Assembly (NCBI GenBank): GCA_029449245.1
Contig: JANATF010000005.1
Location: forward strand, 1,550,001-1,614,000
Reading direction: 5' to 3'
Source: Mortierella alpina
Lineage: Eukaryota > Mortierellomycota > Mortierellomycetes > Mortierellales > Mortierellaceae
Length of the DNA: 64,000 bases
The translations under genes and the position numbers were made by a program. Shown here piece after piece: positions 57,061-64,000 of the stretch. The notes beneath the pieces are model-generated. The model was not told where the DNA came from. It saw nothing but the letters and a program-made list of their open reading frames with translations, and ran no database searches. The number at the start of each line of letters is the position of its first letter. Position 1 is the stretch's first letter.

Positions 57061-57259
57061 CTACCAATTTACCTTCCAGCTCGCCTCGGCGGGTTGTTCG
57101 GTCTTTCTTTTATCTTTTTGCTGTAAAGAGTTGAGAGCCCAAAGTACTCCTGACAATTTTTTTTCTTTGCATATCCTGATAGCGCTCTCCTGGCGCATCT
57201 CAAAAACGACAACATGGTAAGCTACACGCCACAGTGAATATCAAAGCCGAAGGTTCATC

Positions 57260-60200
57260 TTATTTTATAGCAGCGGTGATTTCTGAAGAGCTGGGAAACA
57301 TGCCCTGTATGAGAATGGGCGCCAGGGCTCTGGTGTAGCGACCTTCCAGCTCGTTCCTTGACCTGTCAAAAAATTGTAGCAACCGAAAGGACGTAAGTGT
57401 GTACGAGTTCTAGTTAGCAGCGTTGAATAGTATAGTGATCCGTTCTCTGCTGCGCCCAGCTATGCGCGCGTCATAAAAGCAATGAACTTGCCTTAATTTC
57501 AAGATTCGAGCCATTCTTTCGGGAATGAGTTCCAGATCACTTTCTTCCATCTCCTTGGACTTTTGCAGCTGAAACTCGCGCGCGAATGCATGTGCCGGGA
57601 TGGTCTATATCGATAAGAGTTATTTGAACGGTAGCCGATCCTTGTTAAATTACTTGTATAGTACGTTTCTCATCGCATCATAGAATAAAAAGTTAGCCAG
57701 ACTGCTTGAGCGAGAGTTCGCAACAGACATCACTTGCCTTTAAGATCAACATTGGCAACACTCGTGCCAACTGGAGATCATCAAATGCTTCGTCGCTGGC
57801 TTCAACCGCGTGCTTGACCATCTCCTCTGTCAGTGTTCCTTGCTGCTCCATCATCTCAAGCATTCTTGTCGAGAGAGCCAAGATAGCCTCGCCGCTGTTG
57901 ACAATGGAGGGTGCCAGTTCGTTCCAGATCCGGATCCAGACCTGATCCCGAGGCGATCCGTGCGTTTTCGTTACCAATCGATCGACAAAGCTGGGCCACA
58001 ATGAGGAGGGGATAGACTCTCCCAGCTTTCTGAGAACTCGGAACAGGCATTCTAGCAACCGAGTTGATTCTATAAGGGAACATCACTGCGTCAGCAACGA
58101 GCAGCTTGCAAAAACACGAACACAGGATACAAAGAAATAAGGTACAGTGTGTTGCAACACGCGCACACACCTGGATCTAACGTTTTAGTAGTGTTCGATT
58201 GAGTCTTGAATAAGAGCTGAGAGGGGCTCTTCACTTTAGATGACGGTTCCTTTGGAAGGAGGTTCGAATGGAAGACGCCGCTATTTTTCAATTGAAATAT
58301 TAGAAATTGCGATACAGAATACTGCAATCGAGGCTTTGGACACAAAGTGGCCGCTTACCGTATATACGAAAGGAACGCCCCGAAGCTGTCACCAAGTGAC
58401 CCGTCCTTTCTCTGAAACAGCATGCTTTCCAACAGCACCAGTTCCGCGCTGGATCGTACATCGTTTGTCAAAGAGTTCAGCTCCGGCGCAAACTTGTTGA
58501 CGATTTTTGTCGGATCTAAGAGAAAATGTATGTAGGCGAGACAGAGCGCATGGGTAAGTCCCAATAAATTCTCTCGGTGTCCAAAAGCAACAGTATCACG
58601 CACACCCTTACCAAGTGCCGCGACAATCTGGCTTGCCGTCATTCTGATCATAATGTCCTTGTCCTGCAGGAGTTTAACCACCGCGTCCTCCAAATTAGCC
58701 CTAAAAAAACATCATAGTGGTGTCAGTAAGTCCTGCTTATAAATGCTTACATCTCCCACCTAACGCCATGTAGCCACCAGGATCTCACACGCACATTAGA
58801 TCCTCCACCTCCTTTGACTGTGCGGCCACAAAAAAGTCATCTTCCGCGAGGACCTCTACAACGTGCACCGCGTTTCGAGTCATCAGGACTGAACCCAGAT
58901 CGCCCAAAACCAGTAGAGAGTTTTCTGTTGGCTGCAGGTGCTTGATTAATTCAGGAATCATAGTCCCCGGAAAGGCAGCGGTATACTTGGACACCAGTTC
59001 CACGGCACTTGGAGGCAACTCCGAACGCTCATCCAAGATGGACGCGACCTGCTCTTTTATGCCCTTAAAATCCGACTCACTCATGGTGTGTAGCAACACA
59101 GCCTGCATCGATAGCGCGGCACGTTTCCCTGCAGGGCTGTCGTGTACTGACTAACGTATTATAGAAGGTCTGTCGTTAGCATAGTGGATCAGGACACAGA
59201 CTTCAAGTCGCATGCAATCTTCTGAGCATGAGAGGGGAAAAAAAAGTTCTTACCACAGTGTTTATGAGACCCAGAAGTGGTGTTGTCAATTGCTCTGGCG
59301 TTTGTACCGGTTCATCAACGAACTCGGAGGGACTACTAAATGCCATGATAAGGCACGAGGTGACCAATTTTGTGCTCGACGGAATATCCTGTCGTGTGAT
59401 GTATTGGTGTAGAGATGGCGACATTAGAGATTGGTATCATACCTGGTTATGAACCTCTCTCTGAAGAAAATGCAACGAACATTCATTTGCTTACCATTTG
59501 CAAGCACTGCTGTACATGTTCGATCACGGCTGCTGAGGAAGTGAAGCTGCCGCGATGACAAAGTGCTGATGAAATGACCATCCATGTCTTGCAAAATGAT
59601 TCCAGGGTGGAATGTGAACGACGACCTGGGGCACTACCTCGGGCCTTGTTAAATTGAGTAATGACATCCAGTGTGTCTTCCAGGCCAGCAATCACCAAGG
59701 GATTGCCTCGAACATTCCACTAATGGTGGCACAACATGCCAGTGTGTTAGATATCGCTAGGCGCACCTCCTTCGCGCTTACGATGCATGCAATATTCTAG
59801 GACTGGAGACGTACCGCTTTCAGATCCTTTAGGGCCGCCGAAACACTCGACATGCTAGAATCAAAATATTGTCTACAGGATGGTGGATCCTCCAGGTCCT
59901 TGCTTTCAGTCTCATCCTGCATAATGATCACTGGCTTACGAGCAGCTTCCTCAGCATTAGTCTCTCGCAATGTTTTGTCCGCCAGGATCCGAGATAGAGT
60001 GATGCAAATGTCAAGCGCAAGTACGGTAAGTCGCGTCATGGAGATGGTCCCATTCGGAGCAACAGCTCTATCGTGATAGATGATGTGTTAGGGTGTTTCC
60101 AGGCATAGATGCTCAATTCGTGAAAGAAAGGAAAGAAAAAAGAATAATTACAGCTACCCACCCATCTTCATGGACGATGACAGCCAATAATGATATCCAT

Positions 60201-61131
60201 TTAGAAAGTATCTTTGCATCGCAAAACGCCTCGCTAGCTATTTCCACCATGTACGTTCAAGGTTAGTCGCCCATGTGTCCATCATCCTTGATCATTGATA
60301 TTCCGATACTCAGGGTCCTACCTTTCTCTGAAGCCCGTATTACGCCACTACTTGATTCCGTCAAGGAGTTTGATTCGGTGCTTGCTTCCTTGGAGGTCGA
60401 TCCGAGCTTATGCCAGGTATGCAAAGCATGTTCCATAGATATCAAAACAGCCAACTTTCGCTTCTTGTCGTTCTGTGGCGTTAGATCCTCACTGATTCCA
60501 TGGGCAAAAAGGTTTCCATGTGGATAATCCATCATGAGCCAGTCCAGCAGAGCTAGTGCCGTCTTTTTTGCTCGGTCGTCGGATCGCTTCATGATCTACA
60601 GGTATGTATCAGAGGCAGCGTGAGTGAAAATAACTCGCAATGTAGTGAAAGTGAAAGTTAGGCTCACTGTGAGAGTGGTACCTTGTCCATCAATGGCCTG
60701 TACACCTCCTGCATCCTTAACAGTGAATCCGAGGTAAGTTCTTTTGTATCTACCGGTTCCACGTAGCTGATAAGGCTTCGCAGAGCAGCGGAAACCACGT
60801 CTGTAACACGCCAATACAAAGAAAAAATGATACCAGTAATGAGTGAGGATCGCAAAAGCGTCAGCTGTACAGCCTTGATCTTGACAGGGCATGCCTTACT
60901 CTCGCTTTGAAGATCTGCCATCGCCTTTCGAAGGGCCGTGCGACTGGCCTGAAAGAGAACTAAAAGCACGCGACCAAGGCTCTGCTTTTCGTTTTCGGAT
61001 TTGACAGACTGCTGGCGGCCTGCTGCTGCCACAGCACTCTTGTCTGCTTCCATGATATGCTGATCCTCCATAGCGCCTCCATTGACTTGCTCTCGGGTCA
61101 ATGCCGACGTGAATGAATGCAGATTGGCCAT
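57260..61131 (-). CDS. Alpha-solenoid (HEAT/ARM-like) protein, unrecognised
   Basis: Twelve exons: 61131-60682, 60595-60322, 60237-60162, 60067-59815, 59719-59495, 59388-59254, 59150-58795, 58700-58359, 58280-58171, 58069-57738, 57604-57492, 57362-57260 (2769 nt, 922 aa), all phases consistent. Two introns have GC donors (AAG|GCAAGT and AG|GCAAGT). The whole protein is helical, with HEAT-like pairs: KIKAVQLTLLRSSLI, AVVKLLQDKDIMIRMTASQI, RLLECLFRVLRKLGESIPSS, SAVELVSKYTAAFPGTMIPE. No catalytic motif or membrane segment is visible. Scaffolds of this kind occur in many complexes (transport, proteasome, DNA repair, tRNA or rRNA processing); I cannot choose one. It lies 85 bp downstream of GRC3 in the same direction. 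Confidence 0.8.
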
Positions 61132-61216
61132 GTTTTGTGAGTGTAACGATGTTCAAAGCGGTGAAAAAGTGCCCAAATTATATAGTATAGTGTACGTGAC
61201 TTGTATTCATTTCCCT

Positions 61217-63914
61217 CTATGATTGCAACCTCTTTCGACCAAGGTTCTTGCGTATGACCTTGGCATTTGCACCGATGATCTTGCTTGCCGGCGCAAAACC
61301 CAGACGCGGAGACTGGTTTCCAGCAGACGGCGACTGTGATCCATTGATGTAGCTGCTGGATGAGATCTCATAGTTCAGGTAAGGCACATTCTTCCAGGGA
61401 ACACCGGCTACTCCAGGCACCTTGCTGTTGTCCTCGTTGTGGTCAAGACTGGCGTGGATCGGCATGTGAATGGCGCCTTTGACAATCCCATTGCACTTTC
61501 TCAGCTTGACCAGTGGGATGGGTGTCAAGATATGAAGCGTATGTGTCGATGGCTGAATACTACGGATAATGGCCAAGCCATGACATGTCGTATGTTCTGG
61601 AGGTGGAGGAGGATATTGTCCAAGAGGAAAGTAGTTGAGTGGCACTGCCTTTCCAGGGGTGGCATCATTCACTGGCTCAGGCTGCTTCTGGTGGGCTTCG
61701 TCTATAATTCCTGATCCATCACTATCCCGGTCTTCCTTGTCACCCGTCAGAGCTACCAAGCTGGCGTTCAAGGCGTGAAGAATTTGACTGGGAGGCACCT
61801 GGTCGAACAAGACCCAGATACCCTTTGCCTGATTCCAGTCCCAGCACCAAGGCCGTCGAACTACTAGCGCTTGACTAAAATCCCAAGTCCTTTTATCACT
61901 GCTGGCAGGGCTGCTCGGCTCTATGTCCTGCTCTTGACTGAGATAAAAATACGACAACAGAGCCAGAGCCCGGTGATCCGCTGGGTGGTATTTGGTAAAG
62001 GGTGAAGCACTACTTTCGTCTCCGAGAACGACAGCAGACACGTATGAAAACGAAGGCTGTTGTCTTCCTGCCATATGCGCCTGTTCCTTCATGGTTGTAA
62101 AAAACGACTGGGGTAGGTTGGATTCTCCATTGGAGGGCGAATGGAAGCCAAAAATGTGCGAGGGGGCGGTGTAGTCGAGCAGCTGTAGCAAAAGATCATA
62201 TCCCATGCCTTTGATCCAGCCTTGCGTATTAATGACTAATGGTATATGTTCATCCTCGTCGTCGTCGCTGTGGTAGTCGTCGCCGGTGTCATCCCATGAA
62301 CGTGTGTGGGATACTTCGGCGTAGTAAGTCCTGACTAGTTCCTTGATGCAAGCCATGTAATAGTCAGGGTCGTCCCTAGGTGTACTGTTCCCGACAAAAA
62401 AGGCGCGGTAGGGCTGTCGAGGGTGCGTGAAGGGTGCACCTAGCGCTGGTGTCTGAACAACATGGAGTGCCACCATCCCTACTGGTGTAAACTCTGACTG
62501 TCCGATATCACATTCAATGAATGCCACTTTTCGATATCTATTCAGTGTCATCGAAGGAGATGGTAAGTTTTTGTACTACCAATGTAGCCCGCACAAGCAT
62601 CACCAGGAAACCTACATCTACAAAATATTACCTGTTCAACATACGGTTCAAAATCAGCCGTGAAAATGTCGATTTGCCCATCTTCTTGCCGCCGCACACA
62701 ACCGAAACAGGGGGTCGCTTGACGCGCCCCCCGTTCTCATCCACTGTGGCGTTAATGAGTGCTTGTATCGCATCCTTCCAGGTGGCTGGTATTTGCAGCG
62801 CTGCTATTCCGTCCGTGGGCTCCAGAATCGGATGAAATCCGCTCAAGCTGGACTCGAACCGAACCTGCGCCAGCCGGTCCTCATCCTCGTTGCCGCGGAG
62901 TCGAGAATTCTGCTTGATGGAGAGGATTCCTTTGAACAAAGGCACTACTTTTTCAATCCCAAGGATCCCGCAACCAGATGCCGATTGGATCGCCATGATT
63001 GTATCATAGTCCCCCAGTGTGAGTTGAGCCAACTGCGTCTCCAACTGAGCCCTTATCTCTGGTGAAGTCGGAAAAGTCCTTTGGGGCACCATTAGGTTTC
63101 GTTGCGAGCCTGCCAGACTTATGGATTCTATGACTGCGAGAGCATGCGTTTTTGGCGAGAAGATATCAAAGCTGGATATTGAGGATAAGTCGACCTCTCT
63201 GGCTTCCCCTGATCGAGCAGCTCCCTTTTTCGATCCGACACGCCTCTTTGCTGTTCCTGACAGAATGTATCCAAGTGCAGTTGAGTGTCCAATTAAAGGT
63301 ATGATGGTTGCGCAGCCTTGAAATACTAGAGTCTGCCGGTGCATAGATAGAAGGTATCAAAGGTCAGCATCAACTCGGACAATTTGAAATAAAGTGAGTG
63401 GATCACAACAGCTTTACTTACTTCTCCTCGCTTCATTCCCACGAGCATCATCGCCGGTAATCCTGATGCTGATGAGTATGCGACATTGTATCGCGATGGC
63501 TTGAAGGAAGAGACTGACTGCGGGTCCAAGTACAGTCTAGTTGGTGAGGACCAGTTAGTCATTGGGCACAGAGCTTGATGAAGTAAGATTCTTCAACAAG
63601 AAGACTTACTTCCGATCACGCCGCTCGTGCTGAGGGGTTGACTGGCTCTTGGCTGCTAATATGGCATCAGTAGCATCGTCGTCCTCCGGACCAGAGCTTT
63701 CGCTATTGCTATTATCATCTCCACTCTCGTAGCTGTCCAGCGACGCCTTCTCTTCCTCGTCCACGTCCAAGTTGTCAACCTCAAGATGCTCCTCGACCTC
63801 GGGTGTTGACGCTTTACTATCCCCTGCGAAAAGTTTCTGTCTCCGAGCTGCAAGGGCACTGAGAGGCGCTGGCACTGCACCGGGAGTCGTAGTAGTCACC
63901 GACACCGCGGACAT
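61217..63914 (-). CDS. GRC3: Polynucleotide 5'-hydroxyl kinase GRC3/NOL9
   Basis: Four exons: 63914-63610, 63536-63422, 63332-62632, 62537-61217 (2442 nt, 813 aa), frame closed. The start MSAVSVTTTTPGAVPAPLSA then LAARRQKLF resembles other GRC3 N-termini; codons upstream are open but lack an ATG. An acidic tract follows. The N-terminal domain begins at LYLDPQSVSSFKPS and continues GETLVFQGCATIIPLIGHS. The kinase P-loop is CGGKKMGKSTFSRLILNRML (~375), followed across an intron by YRKVAFIECDIGQSEFTPVG (Walker B, metal and phosphate acceptor residues) and LVINTQGWIKGMGYDLLLQL. The C-domain ends PASKIIGANAKVIRKNLGRK. GRC3 phosphorylates the 5'-OH end made by Las1 in ITS2 during 60S ribosome maturation. 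Confidence 0.95.
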
Positions 63915-64000
63915 TGTCGACGTCGAGCTCCCTAAAGCGGGTGATTCGGACGGGTTTTCAAAGGTCAGAATCAATGGGTTGTGCAAATCCTCCTCGTGTA

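Larger units (their letters stand above)
56569..57185. repeat. Near-perfect palindrome, 288-bp arms, 41-bp spacer, carrying two tRNA genes
   Basis: Left arm 56569-56856, right arm 56898-57185; a base at x pairs with the base at 113754-x. The only mismatch I find is near the outer end (position 56576). The 41-bp centre (56857-56897) is itself partly self-complementary (AAAGAGGGTT versus AACCCCTCTT). Each arm contains an identical tRNA-Lys gene plus ~90 bp of upstream and ~125 bp of downstream flank, so the duplication took the whole transcription unit. Confidence 0.95.

Noticed and set aside
56620-57134. Two identical 64-codon frames on opposite strands
   Set aside because: They are translations through the tRNA-Lys genes and flanks of the palindrome.
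1-64000. CRISPR arrays, insertion sequences, operons
   Set aside because: No regularly spaced repeats, transposase-like proteins or polycistronic spacing; the DNA is eukaryotic and intron-rich.

Overview
This window is nuclear DNA from a fungus. About 66 spliceosomal introns can be placed, mostly 50-150 bp, with GT (sometimes GC) donors and AG acceptors. Genes are compact and read from both strands, untranslated leaders are pyrimidine-rich, and two tRNA genes have internal Pol III boxes. An early-diverging lineage such as Mortierellomycotina/Mucoromycota is my inference from gene style (an ADP1-type ABCG transporter, Ser/Gln/His-rich regulators, an EF-hand proline dehydrogenase); the sequence alone does not prove it. 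No prophage, transposase, CRISPR array or operon is visible.

Layout. 1-3.1 kb: a chromodomain protein cut by the left edge (-), the spliceosome factor SYF2 (-) and a METTL26/DUF938 methyltransferase (+). 3.1-7.0 kb: no recognisable gene, then the pyrimidine-rich leader of a CBM21 protein-phosphatase-1 targeting subunit (+, to 8.8 kb). 9.4-10.7 kb: NOL12/RRP17 ribosome-biogenesis protein (+). 10.9-14.5 kb: PX-domain protein (-). 15.6-20.2 kb: ABCG transporter with a Cys-rich N-terminal region (+). 20.5-22.8 kb: DNA primase large subunit PRI2 (-), which carries an apparent one-base frameshift. 23.3-24.6 kb: LUC7 (+). 24.9-31.9 kb: SNT1/NCoR-like corepressor with three SANT domains (-).

33.6-35.6 kb: proline dehydrogenase with an EF-hand pair (-). 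35.8-37.6 kb: unrecognised coiled-coil protein (-). 38.0 kb: putative 31-residue secreted peptide (+). 38.3-40.2 kb: D-Ala-D-Ala-ligase-like ATP-grasp enzyme (-). 40.9-47.8 kb: a very long P4-ATPase flippase (+). 49.1-51.8 kb: kelch/BTB protein (-). 51.8-54.2 kb: low-complexity DNA with a tandem repeat. 54.2-55.3 kb: zinc-knuckle RS protein like SREK1IP1 (-). 55.8-56.2 kb: small, probably mitochondrial protein (+). 56.6-57.2 kb: a nearly perfect ~288-bp-arm palindrome with a tRNA-Lys(CTT) in each arm. 57.3-61.1 kb: 922-residue alpha-solenoid protein (-). 61.2-63.9 kb: GRC3/NOL9 polynucleotide kinase (-).

The genes are mostly housekeeping and are not obviously one pathway, although RNA metabolism is well represented (SYF2, NOL12, LUC7, SREK1IP1-like, GRC3). 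Exon models were built by hand. For every spliced gene except PRI2 the exon lengths add up to an intact reading frame, which is the main internal check on the models. The most distinctive signals are the tRNA palindrome, the frequent GC-AG introns, the PRI2 frameshift, the EF-hand insertion in proline dehydrogenase and the tiny secreted-peptide gene.
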